From NCBI RefSeq assembly GCF_910579365.1, contig NZ_CAJTUX010000005.1, positions 13,948 to 77,947 on the forward strand: a DNA stretch of 64,000 nucleotides, given 5' to 3'. Numbering within the stretch: position 1 is the stretch's first letter; the number at the start of each line of letters is the position of its first letter. The position numbers and the translations under genes were made by a program. Below the pieces are notes generated by a model. That model had not been told where the DNA came from and did no database searches. It worked only from the letters and a program-made list of their open reading frames with translations. The DNA is from an uncultured Oscillibacter sp. (GTDB taxonomy: Bacteria; Bacillota; Clostridia; Oscillospirales; Oscillospiraceae). Shown one piece after another: positions 34,231 through 42,254 of the stretch.

Positions 34231-35409
34231 ATGAGTATCAGAGAAAGACTGTCCGGCAACGAGGCCGTTGCCTACGCAATGAAGCAGATCAACCCCGACG
34301 TGATGGGTGCTTACCCGATCACGCCGAGCACCGAAATCCCCCAGTACTTCTCCGCCTACGTGGACAACGGCGAGGTCGACACGGACTTCATCGCTGTGGA
34401 GTCCGAGCACTCCGCCATGTCCACCTGCATCGGCGCGGAAGCCGCCGGATGCCGGGCCATTTCCGCGACTTCTTCCTGCGGCCTCATCTACATGGCCGAG
34501 ATGCTGTATGTCGCGGCCAGCGACCGCCTGCCCATCACCCTGGCGGTGTCCTGCCGCGCCCTGTCCGGCCCCATCAACATCAATAACGACCACTCCGACG
34601 CCATGGCGGTCCGGGATTCCGGCTGGCTGATGCTGTTTGCCGAGACAAACCAGGAGGCTTACGACAACTACCTCCAGGCCATGCGCATCGGCGAGGCGGT
34701 GTCCCTGCCTATCATGATCTGCCAGGACGGCTTCATCACCTCCCACGCCATCGAGAACATCGAGCTGGAGGAGACGGAGAAGGTCCGTCAGTTCGTGGGC
34801 GAGTACAAGCCCCAGCACTACCTCCTCAACAAGGACGAGCCCATCGCCGTGGGTCCCTACTCCACCCCCGTCTACTACATGGAGACCAAACGCCAGCAGG
34901 CCCAGGCCATGATGGACGCCAAGGATGTCATCAAGAAGGTCGCGGACGAATTCGCCGCCTGGACGGGCCGTCAGTACGGCCTCATTGAGAAGTACGAGAT
35001 GGACGACGCCGAGGAGGCCATTATTATCATCGGCTCCTCCGCCGGCACCGCCCGGGAGGCCATCAAGCAGCTCCGGGCCCAGGGCAAGAAGGTGGGCATG
35101 ATTAAGATTCGCTCCTTCCGCCCCTTCCCCGCCGAGGAGATTGCGGACGCGCTGAAGAACGTGAAGGCCTTCGCCGCCATGGACAAGGACGACAGCTTCA
35201 ACGCCCACTGCGGCCCCATCTTCGCGGAGACCTGTGCGGGGCTGTATGCCAACGGCGTCAGCGGCCCCAAGGGCATCAGCTACATCTACGGCCTGGGCGG
35301 CCGGGACGTGCGGGTGGAGAGCATCCAGCACGTGTTCGCGGACCTGGAGAAGATTGCCGAGACCGGCGAGGTGGGCGAGACCTACCGTTACCTGGACGTG
35401 CGCGAGTAA
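34231..35409 (+). CDS. 2-oxoacid:ferredoxin oxidoreductase alpha subunit
   Basis: The 392-residue alpha subunit begins with the family signature GNEAVAYAMKQINPDVMGAYPITPSTEI, and ESEHSAMSTCIGAEAAG and TSSCGLIYMAEM follow. The C-terminal half carries the transketolase-C-like domain (KVGMIKIRSFRPFPAEEI). It pairs with the beta subunit to hold TPP. Good ribosome binding site (AAGGAGGGG) and 16-base spacing place it in the same operon. Substrate preference is not decidable from these motifs. Confidence 0.93.
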   Translation: MSIRERLSGNEAVAYAMKQINPDVMGAYPITPSTEIPQYFSAYVDNGEVDTDFIAVESEHSAMSTCIGAEAAGCRAISATSSCGLIYMAEMLYVAASDRLPITLAVSCRALSGPININNDHSDAMAVRDSGWLMLFAETNQEAYDNYLQAMRIGEAVSLPIMICQDGFITSHAIENIELEETEKVRQFVGEYKPQHYLLNKDEPIAVGPYSTPVYYMETKRQQAQAMMDAKDVIKKVADEFAAWTGRQYGLIEKYEMDDAEEAIIIIGSSAGTAREAIKQLRAQGKKVGMIKIRSFRPFPAEEIADALKNVKAFAAMDKDDSFNAHCGPIFAETCAGLYANGVSGPKGISYIYGLGGRDVRVESIQHVFADLEKIAETGEVGETYRYLDVRE

Positions 35410-35425
35410 GGAGGGAGGAGTCAAA

Positions 35426-36358
35426 ATGGCCTATAATCTGAAAGAAAACGTCATGAAGGAAGACCGCTTCACCGGCGGTCACAGAATGTGCGCGGGCTGC
35501 GGCTGCCCCATCGCCGTGCGGACCGTGCTGCGGGCCCTGGAGCCGGAGGACCACGCCGTGGTCTGCTCCGCCACCTGCTGCCTGGAGGTCTCCTCCTTCA
35601 TGTACCCCTACACGTCCTACAAGGACAGCTTCATCCACAACGCCTTCGAGAACGCGGCGGCCACCTTAAGCGGCGTGGAAACCGCTTACCACGCCATGAA
35701 AAAGCGGGGCAAGATCGACGCGACGTACAAATTCATCGCCTTCGGCGGAGACGGCGGAACCTATGATATCGGCTTCCAGAGCCTCAGCGGCGCCATGGAG
35801 CGGGGCCACGACCTGGTGTACGTCTGCTACGACAATGAGGCCTACATGAACACGGGCATCCAGCGGTCCAGCTCCACGCCCCACTTCGCCGACACCACCA
35901 CCACGCCGGTGGGCAAGGTGGTTCCCGGCAAGCCCCAGCAGAAGAAGAATCTGACCAAGATCATGGTGGCCCACGGCATCCCCTATGTGGCCCAGACCAC
36001 CTTCATCGGGAACTTCAAGGACATCGCCGAGAAGTCCCACAAGGCCATCTACACCCCTGGCGCGGCGTTTTTGAATGTTATGGCTCCCTGCCCGAGAGGC
36101 TGGCGGTATCCCTCTGAGAAGCTGATGGAGATCACCAAGCTGGCCGTCGAAACCTGCGTGTGGCCCCTCTATGAGGTCATCGAGGGCAAGTACATCCTCA
36201 GCTACAAACCCAAGAACAAGCTGCCCGTGGAGGAATACCTCAAGGTGCAGGGCCGCTTTGCCCACATGTTCAAGCCGGGCAACGAGTGGATGGTCGAGGA
36301 GGTTCAAAAGGAAGTCGACCGCAACTGGGAAGGCCTCCTCAAGCTCTGCGAACTGTAA
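35426..36358 (+). CDS. 2-oxoacid:ferredoxin oxidoreductase beta subunit
   Basis: ATG 35426 is preceded by GGAGGGAGGAG. The 310-residue TPP-binding subunit has the TPP motif GGDGGTYDIGFQSLSGA with CYDNEAYMNTG closing it. Cysteines for a [4Fe-4S] cluster lie in RMCAGCGCP and SATCCLEV, with a further cysteine in MAPCPRGW. It is the last gene of the operon and is followed by a terminator. Next to methionine gamma-lyase, it would complete 2-oxobutyrate to propionyl-CoA conversion, though pyruvate is equally possible. Confidence 0.93.
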   Translation: MAYNLKENVMKEDRFTGGHRMCAGCGCPIAVRTVLRALEPEDHAVVCSATCCLEVSSFMYPYTSYKDSFIHNAFENAAATLSGVETAYHAMKKRGKIDATYKFIAFGGDGGTYDIGFQSLSGAMERGHDLVYVCYDNEAYMNTGIQRSSSTPHFADTTTTPVGKVVPGKPQQKKNLTKIMVAHGIPYVAQTTFIGNFKDIAEKSHKAIYTPGAAFLNVMAPCPRGWRYPSEKLMEITKLAVETCVWPLYEVIEGKYILSYKPKNKLPVEEYLKVQGRFAHMFKPGNEWMVEEVQKEVDRNWEGLLKLCEL

Positions 36359-36392
36359 AGCGTAATCTTACCATCTCCATACACTCTCCAAA

Positions 36393-36433
36393 GTCAGAGG
36401 AGGCCGCCATAAGACGGCCTCCTCTGACCCTTT
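36393..36433. terminator. Terminator between oxidoreductase and hydrogenase operons
   Basis: GTCAGAGGAGGCCG with its complement gives a 14-bp stem and 8-base loop, with a short T tract each way. It separates convergent operons. Confidence 0.75.
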
Positions 36434-36465
36434 AGGGAACCATTTTCCAGCTTCAAAACCGGCGG

Positions 36466-38211
36466 TTACCGGGCCTGCTCAGACGTCCCGGCGGACCAGG
36501 CGTTGTGATCCGTGTGGAGCAGGTGGTGGGACCGCTCGCCCAAGGGTTTTTTGAGGTAGGTCCGGTACAGCGCCTGCACATCCGGGTTCTCGTGGGAGAA
36601 ACGGAGTTCGGAACCCGCGTCCAGCTTCCAGAGCTGGCTGCCCCGCGCTCCCGCGTACTCCGCGCCGCCGTGGATGGGCTGTCCGCCGCCTCCGGCGCAG
36701 CCTCCGGGACAGGCCATGACCTCCACAAAATCGTAGTCCGCCGTTCCCTCCTCAATGGCCTCCATCAGCCGCCGGGTGTTCCCCAGACCGCTGACCACCG
36801 CGACGCGGATGTCCCCCGCGCCGGGGATGTTGAACGTGGCCTCCTTCCAGGGTTTCTCGCCCCGAACGGCCTTGAAGGCGTCGGCGTCCGGGTTCTTCCC
36901 CGTCACCAGGTAGTAGGCGCTCCGCAGCGCCGCGTCCATCACGCCGCCCGTCGCGCCGAAGATCACCGCAGCGCCGGTGCCGCTGCCCAGGGGGCTGTCG
37001 AACTCCGCTTCCTCCAGGTCCGTGGGGATAATACAGTCGCTGCGGAACAGGCGCACCATCTCCCGGGTGGTCAGCACCACGTCCACATCCGGGTCGCCGC
37101 AGGCGTCCCGCATGGCGGGCAGCTCGCTCTCCGCCTTCTTCGCGGAGCAGGGCATGATGGACACCACGCATATCTTCTTCGGGTCCAGGCCCATCTTCTC
37201 GGCAAAGTAGCTCTTGGCCACCGCGCCGAACATCTGCTGGGGCGATTTCGCCGTGGACAGATGGTCCGTGTAGGCCGGATACTGGGTCTTCAGGAACCGC
37301 ACCCAGCCGGGGCAGCAGGAGGTGAACATGGGCCAGCGGTACTTCCCCCGGTGGGTGAAGCGGTCCACGAACTCGCTGCCCTCCTCCATGATGGTCAGGT
37401 CCGCAGCGAAGTTGGTGTCAAACACATAGTCGAAGCCCAGGCGCTTCAGCGCCGCCACCATGCGGCCGGTGGTGGCCTGCTTGGCCGGGAGATTGAAAAC
37501 CTCCGCCCAGGCCACCCGCACCGCCGGAGCCACCTGAATCACCGTGGTAATCTCGGGGTCGGCCAGGGCCCGGAGGACCTTGGTGGTATCGTCCCGGACC
37601 GTCAGGGCGCCGGTGGGGCAGTGGGTGACGCACTGGCCGCAAAACACACAGTCCGTGTTCTTGAGGTAGCGGTTGTAGCTCACGTCCACCGTGGTCCGGG
37701 AACCCGTCCCGGCCACATCCCAGATGTTCATGCCCTGAATCTTGTCGCAGACCTGGACGCAGCGCATGCACTTGATGCACTTGCTGGCCTCCCGGACGAT
37801 GGGAACGCTGAGGTCGATCTGGGCCCGCTCCGGCTGGACCGCATAGGGCTGGTAGTGGATGTTCAGGTCATGGGACAGCTGCTGGAGCTCGCAATAGCCG
37901 CTCCGCACGCAGACGGTGCAGTTGGAGTTGTGCTGCGAGAGAATCAGACGGAGATTCGTCTTCCGGGCGTCCCGTACCCGGGGAGAGTTCGTATGAATGA
38001 CCATGCCCTCCAGGATTTCCGTGTTGCAGGCCGGGACCAGCCGCTCCGTACCCTCGATCTCCACCATGCACATCCGGCAGGCGGCGATCTCGTTAATGTC
38101 TTTCAAATAGCACAGATGGGGGATGGGGATGCCCGCCTTCTCGGCGGCGTTCAGAATGGTGGTCCCCTTGGGGGCGGTCAGCTCCCGGCCGTTGATCGTA
38201 AAGTTTACCAT
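36466..38211 (-). CDS. hydA: [FeFe] hydrogenase catalytic subunit, group A
   Basis: The 581-residue start MVNFTINGRELTAPKG (ATG 38211) is the normal one. Order: N-terminal [2Fe-2S] domain (CYLKDINEIAACRMC), His-ligated cluster (HNSNCTVCVRSGYC), two 4Fe-4S motifs (CIKCMRCVQVC and CVFCGQCVTHC), then the H-cluster domain with L1 TSCCPGW (297-303), L2 MPCSAKKAE (353-361) and L3 MACPGGCAGGGGQP (499-512), and the small-subunit tail. It evolves or oxidises H2 in the cytoplasm. It overlaps the GltD-like gene by 7 bases. Maturases HydEFG are not in the window. Confidence 0.96.
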   Translation of the reverse strand: MVNFTINGRELTAPKGTTILNAAEKAGIPIPHLCYLKDINEIAACRMCMVEIEGTERLVPACNTEILEGMVIHTNSPRVRDARKTNLRLILSQHNSNCTVCVRSGYCELQQLSHDLNIHYQPYAVQPERAQIDLSVPIVREASKCIKCMRCVQVCDKIQGMNIWDVAGTGSRTTVDVSYNRYLKNTDCVFCGQCVTHCPTGALTVRDDTTKVLRALADPEITTVIQVAPAVRVAWAEVFNLPAKQATTGRMVAALKRLGFDYVFDTNFAADLTIMEEGSEFVDRFTHRGKYRWPMFTSCCPGWVRFLKTQYPAYTDHLSTAKSPQQMFGAVAKSYFAEKMGLDPKKICVVSIMPCSAKKAESELPAMRDACGDPDVDVVLTTREMVRLFRSDCIIPTDLEEAEFDSPLGSGTGAAVIFGATGGVMDAALRSAYYLVTGKNPDADAFKAVRGEKPWKEATFNIPGAGDIRVAVVSGLGNTRRLMEAIEEGTADYDFVEVMACPGGCAGGGGQPIHGGAEYAGARGSQLWKLDAGSELRFSHENPDVQALYRTYLKKPLGERSHHLLHTDHNAWSAGTSEQAR

Positions 38212-40043
38212 TTCTCCACACGTCCTCCCTTGAAGATTCCATAGCCGAAGTGGTCGCACCGCAGGCACCGGGAGGACTCCTGCCCGGCCTCCTGGTCGGT
38301 CATGCCGCACTCGATGCACTGGAAGTCCCCTTTGCGCTCGCCGGCCTCCCGTTCGGTGGCGTTGACCCGGCCCCGGGGCCGCAGGTCCGCGCAGCGGGGC
38401 GTGGGAACCTTGACCTCGGACTCGATCTCATGGTTAAAGCCCAGGTACTCGTCGATGTTGGCGGCGGCGGCCTTGCCTGCGGCGATGGCCCGGATGACCG
38501 TGGCGGGACCCGTCACGCAGTCGCCGCCTGCAAAAACGCCCACCATATCGGGCAGCTGGGTGCTGGAGTCCGCCAGCAGGGCCCCGCCCCGCTGAATCTT
38601 GATGCCCGTCTGCTCCAGGCCCCGGGTCTCGATGCCCTGGCCGATGGCGACGATGATCGTGTCCGCCGGAATCCGCAGGGGCTCCACGGCGGCGGTATTG
38701 GGCCGGGGACGGCCCGCCTTGTCCATTTCGCCGATGATCTGGGGCTGGGTCCAGAGGGCGGAGACGTGGCCGTTTTCGTCGGCCTCGATGCGCAGAGGAG
38801 CCTGGAGGGTCAACACCTCCGCCCCTTCGGCGATGGCTCCCTCCACTTCCTCGGCCTGGGCGGTCATATCCTCCTGACGGCGGCGGTAGACGCAGGTGAC
38901 TTTTTCCGCTCCCAGGCGGATGGCGGAGCGGGTCACGTCCATGGCAACGTTGCCGCCGCCGATGACCACCACGTTCTGACCGGCGAAATCGGGCATCTCG
39001 TTGTCCCCGATGTGGCGCAGCAGCTCCACGGCGGAGACCACGCCCAGGCTGTCCTCTCCCTCAATGCCCGTCTTCTTGTCGGTGTGGGCGCCGATGGAGA
39101 GATAAAGGCAGTCGTACTGCTGCTTGAGCTCGTCGAAGGAGAGGCCGGTCCCCACGTTGACCCCGGTATGTACCTCGATGCCGAGAGACAGGATGGAGGC
39201 GATTTCCGCGTCCAGCTTCTCCCGGGGGAAGCGGTAGCTGGGGATGCCGTAGCGCATCATGCCGCCCAGGGCCTTCTGCTTCTCGTAGACCGTGACCTTG
39301 TGACCCATAAGGGCCAGGTAGTAGGCCGCCGACAATCCGCCGGGGCCGCCGCCCACGATGGCCACGGACTTGCCCGTAGCCTTGGCGGGCTTGGGCTGGG
39401 GCACGTCCCCGGCGTGGTCCACGGCGTAGCGCTTGAGTCCGCGGATATTGAGGGCGTCGTCCACCATGTTCCGGCGGCAGCGGGCCTCGCAGGGATGCTC
39501 GCAGATGTAGGCGCAGGCCGTGGGGAAGGGATTGTCCTTGCGGATGAGCCGCACGGCGTCGCCGCAGCGGCCCTCGCTGATGAGGGCGATGTAGCCGGGG
39601 ATATCCACGCCTGCCGGGCACAGGGCCACGCAGGGCACGGGGTTTTTCAGAGACCCCAGGCAGCGGTGGTGCAGGATGTGCTCCTCGTAGTCGTCCCGGA
39701 AGCCCTTGAGGCCCATGAGGACCAGATTGGCCGCGTCGGTACCAATGGCGCAGTCCGCCGTGTCCACGATGACCTGGGCCGTCTTCTCAATCCGCCGGAG
39801 AATGCTCAGGTCCGGCTCCCCGTCCAGCACCTCCCGGATCATGTTGGAAAGCTGGCTCAGGCCGATGCGGCAGGGCACGCACTTGCCACAGGTCTGGGCC
39901 CGGCAGAGGTCCAGGAAATTCAGCGCCATATCCACGGGGCAGAGGCCCGGCGGGCTGGCCGCGATCCGCCGCTCCATATTGCGGTAGAGCTGCTCCACCA
40001 CCGCCTGGGCCTGGCCGGGGGTCTTCACTTCCAGTCTGCTCAT
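38205..40043 (-). CDS. GltD-like FAD/NAD(P)-binding subunit of the hydrogenase operon, with NuoF-type Fe-S domain
   Basis: The 612-residue fusion has residues 45-75 (TCGKCVPCRIGLSQL) as the C-terminal 4Fe-4S domain of NuoF/HydB, but the NuoF flavin/NADH core is absent. Residues about 120-220 hold the Cys-rich GltD N-terminal domain (CPAGVDIPGYI, CAYICEHPCEARC). The FAD-binding motif VAIVGGGPGGLSAAYYL is near 228, and a second Rossmann fold VVVIGGGNVAMDVTRSA with YRRR suggests NADP(H). A four-cysteine tail (FQCIECGM, SRCLRCDHFG) ends it. It starts this operon and likely links HydA to NAD(P)H. Bifurcation with ferredoxin is plausible but unproven. Confidence 0.9.
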   Translation of the reverse strand: MSRLEVKTPGQAQAVVEQLYRNMERRIAASPPGLCPVDMALNFLDLCRAQTCGKCVPCRIGLSQLSNMIREVLDGEPDLSILRRIEKTAQVIVDTADCAIGTDAANLVLMGLKGFRDDYEEHILHHRCLGSLKNPVPCVALCPAGVDIPGYIALISEGRCGDAVRLIRKDNPFPTACAYICEHPCEARCRRNMVDDALNIRGLKRYAVDHAGDVPQPKPAKATGKSVAIVGGGPGGLSAAYYLALMGHKVTVYEKQKALGGMMRYGIPSYRFPREKLDAEIASILSLGIEVHTGVNVGTGLSFDELKQQYDCLYLSIGAHTDKKTGIEGEDSLGVVSAVELLRHIGDNEMPDFAGQNVVVIGGGNVAMDVTRSAIRLGAEKVTCVYRRRQEDMTAQAEEVEGAIAEGAEVLTLQAPLRIEADENGHVSALWTQPQIIGEMDKAGRPRPNTAAVEPLRIPADTIIVAIGQGIETRGLEQTGIKIQRGGALLADSSTQLPDMVGVFAGGDCVTGPATVIRAIAAGKAAAANIDEYLGFNHEIESEVKVPTPRCADLRPRGRVNATEREAGERKGDFQCIECGMTDQEAGQESSRCLRCDHFGYGIFKGGRVEKW

Positions 40044-40088
40044 GACTTCACTTCTTTCCTAAAAGTTTTTTTGGTTTCCTAAATATTA

Positions 40089-40117
40089 ATTATGAATGCA
40101 GCCCCCGGGAATGTCAA
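40089..40117 (-). promoter_or_regulatory. Promoter of the hydrogenase operon
   Basis: On the minus strand TTGACA (40117-40112), 17 bases, CATAAT (40094-40089), 46 bases before the ATG at 40043. Confidence 0.8.
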
Positions 40118-40164
40118 GAAAAGTTATAAAATAGACAATCTTTTTTTAAAAGCGCCGCTCTTTA

Positions 40165-40182
40165 TTGTGAAATATTTCTCAT
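40165..40182. promoter_or_regulatory. Rex-like redox operator upstream of the hydrogenase operon
   Basis: The site reads TTGTGAAATATTTCTCAT, 16 of 18 matches to the Rex consensus TTGTGAAATATTTCACAA as I remember it from Gram-positive bacteria. Rex senses the NADH/NAD+ ratio. It lies about 48 bases above the -35 box, further than a classical repressor site, so it may act on another start or by looping. No rex gene is in the window. Confidence 0.6.
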
Positions 40183-40208
40183 AAGCATCCCGGCAACTCC
40201 TTATAGCG

Positions 40209-40241
40209 GAAAAAGACGACCGTCCCGCAGGACAGCCGTCT
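40209..40241 (-). terminator. Terminator of the degraded decarboxylase-like gene
   Basis: On the minus strand a 12-bp stem with two mismatches and CGCA-type loop (AGACGACCGTCC and GGACAGCCGTCT) is followed by T5, right after the pseudogene stop. Confidence 0.75.
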
Positions 40242-40255
40242 CTCTTTCCGGATTT

Positions 40256-40752
40256 TCAGGAATCCTTCCGGACCTTCCAGACTCCCGCCAGAATGTCCTT
40301 CAGGACCAGGAAGGCGTCCTGGTCCTCATAGCCATAGTCCCGTTCCAATCTGTCCAGCAGCCGCCCCAGCTCCGATGCGTAAGGCGCCGGCTCCACCTGG
40401 GACGGATATTGGACCAGGATACCTGATTGACCTCATCCAACGCACACTGTACCTTCTCCAGTCCAATATATGGAGCGCACTGATAGAGCGTTTCCTTGAT
40501 CTGCTCCGGGGTAGCCCCCACGTCCAGGGCGGAAAGCGTATAGCGTTCCAGCGGCTTTCAAGTCTGGCAGGCAGGCAGCGCCGCCAAACGAATCAACGCT
40601 TTCTGCGCGTCTGTCAACGTCCCGTGTTCCGTAACATCTCCGCGCTAAAAGCCTTGGGCGATCTTCCGAACCTCCGGGTCGCAGTCGCCGGGGAATGCCT
40701 GACCCCGATACCAGTTCTGGTTATTCTTTTCTGACAATTCCGTCCGGTTCAT
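40256..40752 (-). pseudogene. Carboxymuconolactone decarboxylase family protein, broken
   Basis: The frame beginning MNRTELSEKNNQNWYRGQAF at 40752 hits TAG after AQGF, continues in frame as GDVTEHGTLTDAQKALIRLA to a TGA after ACQT, then gives GATPEQIKETLYQCAPYIGL and NQV. Here a frameshift occurs; the product continues in another frame as ILVQYPSQVEPAP to the stop at 40256. The pieces add up to a full carboxymuconolactone-decarboxylase (AhpD-like) protein, including the CAPYIG region. Two stops and one frameshift make it non-functional. It overlaps the cyclophilin-like fragment start/stop (ATGA). Confidence 0.85.
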
Positions 40753-40937
40753 TTGACTGCCTCCATTTTCACCGTGAAATTCTCTGTCATACCGCCGACC
40801 ACATCCATTCCGCTGTCAATGCGGCCCAAGAGGATCAGAGAAGTGGAATTGCGGAAGTCCCGATAAAAGATGCAGAGGCTGCCCCAGGGGGCGTACAAGC
40901 GCAGGTCCCCCACATCCGGGTCAAAGGTATCCGGCAT
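40749..40937 (-). pseudogene. Cyclophilin-like fold protein, C-terminal fragment
   Basis: Sixty-two residues (MPDTFDPDVGDLRLYAPWGS, then LCIFYRD and TSLILLGRIDSG) match the C-terminal half of the small cyclophilin-like family that accompanies flavodoxin and carboxymuconolactone decarboxylase genes in gut Firmicutes. Coding similarity continues a few codons upstream (SREG) before the sequence switches to the coiled-coil gene near 40955. So the N-terminal half was lost at that junction. It probably belonged to one operon with the flavodoxin gene at 42255-42800. Confidence 0.65.
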
Positions 40938-40961
40938 TCCCTCCCGCGATTGCCGGAATAC

Positions 40962-41297
40962 TCAATCCTCCGGCTGATCCAAACCTAACCGCCGGGCGAT
41001 TTCCTCCGGCTTGAGACCGGCTTTGCTGGCACTCTTGATTAAATCCTGGATTTTCTGTTTTTTGGTCTTACGGGGTTTGCGCGGCGGTTTTGGCGCAAAA
41101 ATGTCCTTTTTCTTCTGCTCCAAAGCCGCAATACGCCTTTTAACAGCCGCCTCCTTCTTGTCAAAATCCTCGTTGGCGGCGGCTCTTTTGGCGGCGAGGG
41201 CGTCCAAGTCCTGACTCAGCTTTTGAATCTTGCCGTCAATATCCTCGGCCATCTGCTGCGGGGTGCGGCGCGTGCGCTTTACATTTTGCTCATCCAT
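40962..41297 (-). CDS. Coiled-coil hypothetical protein of conjugative-element type
   Basis: The 111-residue lysine-rich protein begins MDEQNVKRTRRTPQQMAED, with a coiled coil from about 18 to 68, a basic linker (APKPPRKPRKTKKQK) and a C-terminal helix-turn-helix-like tail KAGLKPEEIARRLGL. I recall similar short proteins in integrative conjugative elements of Lachnospiraceae and Oscillospiraceae, sometimes labelled FliJ-like. Its function is unknown. It appears intact with AGGAG before the ATG, but it is isolated inside a scrambled region. Confidence 0.6.
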   Translation of the reverse strand: MDEQNVKRTRRTPQQMAEDIDGKIQKLSQDLDALAAKRAAANEDFDKKEAAVKRRIAALEQKKKDIFAPKPPRKPRKTKKQKIQDLIKSASKAGLKPEEIARRLGLDQPED

Positions 41298-41426
41298 GGT
41301 TCATGCTCCTTTTTGATGTATGATTGAGAGAAAAATCTTATGAGAAATTATATCCAAAAATATCAAATTTAAATAGTTATTTCTATCATAGCATAGGAAG
41401 CGCATTTTGCAAACAGGTTTTCAAAT

Positions 41427-41470
41427 AAAAAATGGGCGGCGGAAGCGTAAAAGATACGCTCCCGCCGCCC
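41427..41470 (-). terminator. Terminator below the PrgI fragment
   Basis: GGGCGGCGGAAGCGTA pairs with TACGCTCCCGCCGCCC (16 bp, one mismatch). On the minus strand it is followed by T6. Confidence 0.8.
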
Positions 41471-41535
41471 CTCCGTGTCAAAGCCCCTCGAATTTCCGTA
41501 TCCGGTCATATACCTCATATTCCTCCCGGATGCTG

Positions 41536-41766
41536 TTAAAGGCGCCGGCCGTCCTTTTCGTAGATACCGAAAAGAAAGAAGGACAGCATCAGTCCGATCA
41601 TCAGCAAAGCCGCTGTGTCGTTACCAATACTGCCCCGTGTGAGAAGATAAGCGGGGATGCCACCCAGACCGCCCGCGCCGAAACACACAAGCTGGCGGCG
41701 AGGCAGGTTAAAGGCAACCTTCGTTTTGACTTTCGTAAGGTCCTTGGGAACCGGCACAAATGGCAT
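41536..41766 (-). pseudogene. PrgI family conjugation protein, truncated
   Basis: The 76 residues begin MPFVPVPKDLTKVKTKVAFN, the hallmark PrgI start, followed by two membrane helices (LVCFGAGGLGGIPAYLL and ALLMIGLMLSFFLFGIY). The protein stops right after YEKDGRRL, where full PrgI proteins continue for about 50 residues. Below this point another frame reads AFNSIREEYEVYDRIRKFEG to a stop at 41478, the tail of an unrelated gene, so a deletion joined two genes. PrgI belongs to type IV secretion in integrative conjugative elements. Confidence 0.75.
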
Positions 41767-41767
41767 G

Positions 41768-42140
41768 ATCTCGCCTTCTTGTCTTTCTGATGCCGCTGGA
41801 CAGCGGGCCGCTCCGCTTGCTCCGCCAGTACCGCCTTTGCCACCGCAAGCTGTTCGCGAATAGAAAGCTTTTCCCCATCTCCCTGTACAGCGGTTTTAAC
41901 CGTTTGGAAGTAGATGATGTGTGCATAATGGGATTCTCCGGCAAAGGCGTTTTCAAAAGCTGTTTTCGCAGACTTTTCGTCCGAATAGCCGCGGCTCCAA
42001 GTATAGTACCGAGCGGCGTATCAATACCGGTAATGATCCGGGCACAGGCATCAAAAATTTGCTTGTTGAGTTCATCATCACTTCCAATCTGAAACCAATG
42101 CCTCCATCCAGCCGTATCCCTATAAAAAATACTGTCACAG
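41768..42140 (-). pseudogene. Frameshifted remnant of an unidentified conjugative-element protein
   Basis: On the minus strand one frame reads YRDTAGWRHWFQIGSDDELN and then FDACARIITGIDTPLG (42130-42030). A second frame takes over as ARYYTWSRGYSDEKSAKTAF, GESHYAHIIYFQTVKTAVQG and LSIREQLAVAKAVLAEQAE (42015-41800). The two look like one protein broken by a frameshift near 42020, ending at the PrgI start. I do not recognise the family. Position directly upstream of PrgI marks it as element-derived. Confidence 0.5.
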
Positions 42141-42254
42141 TATTTCCGGCTTCTTCTGCCCCTTTCTTAAAATTCCGCCGTTAATGCCGTTGTGTTTCCG
42201 GCTTTTCTCAGGCTTCCATTGAGAATTATAATTTTTTTGCTCATAATTATCCCC

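Noticed and set aside
36505..40082. Long plus-strand frames opposite the hydrogenase operon
   Set aside because: Shadow frames in GC-rich DNA; the minus strand carries all H-cluster and FAD motifs.
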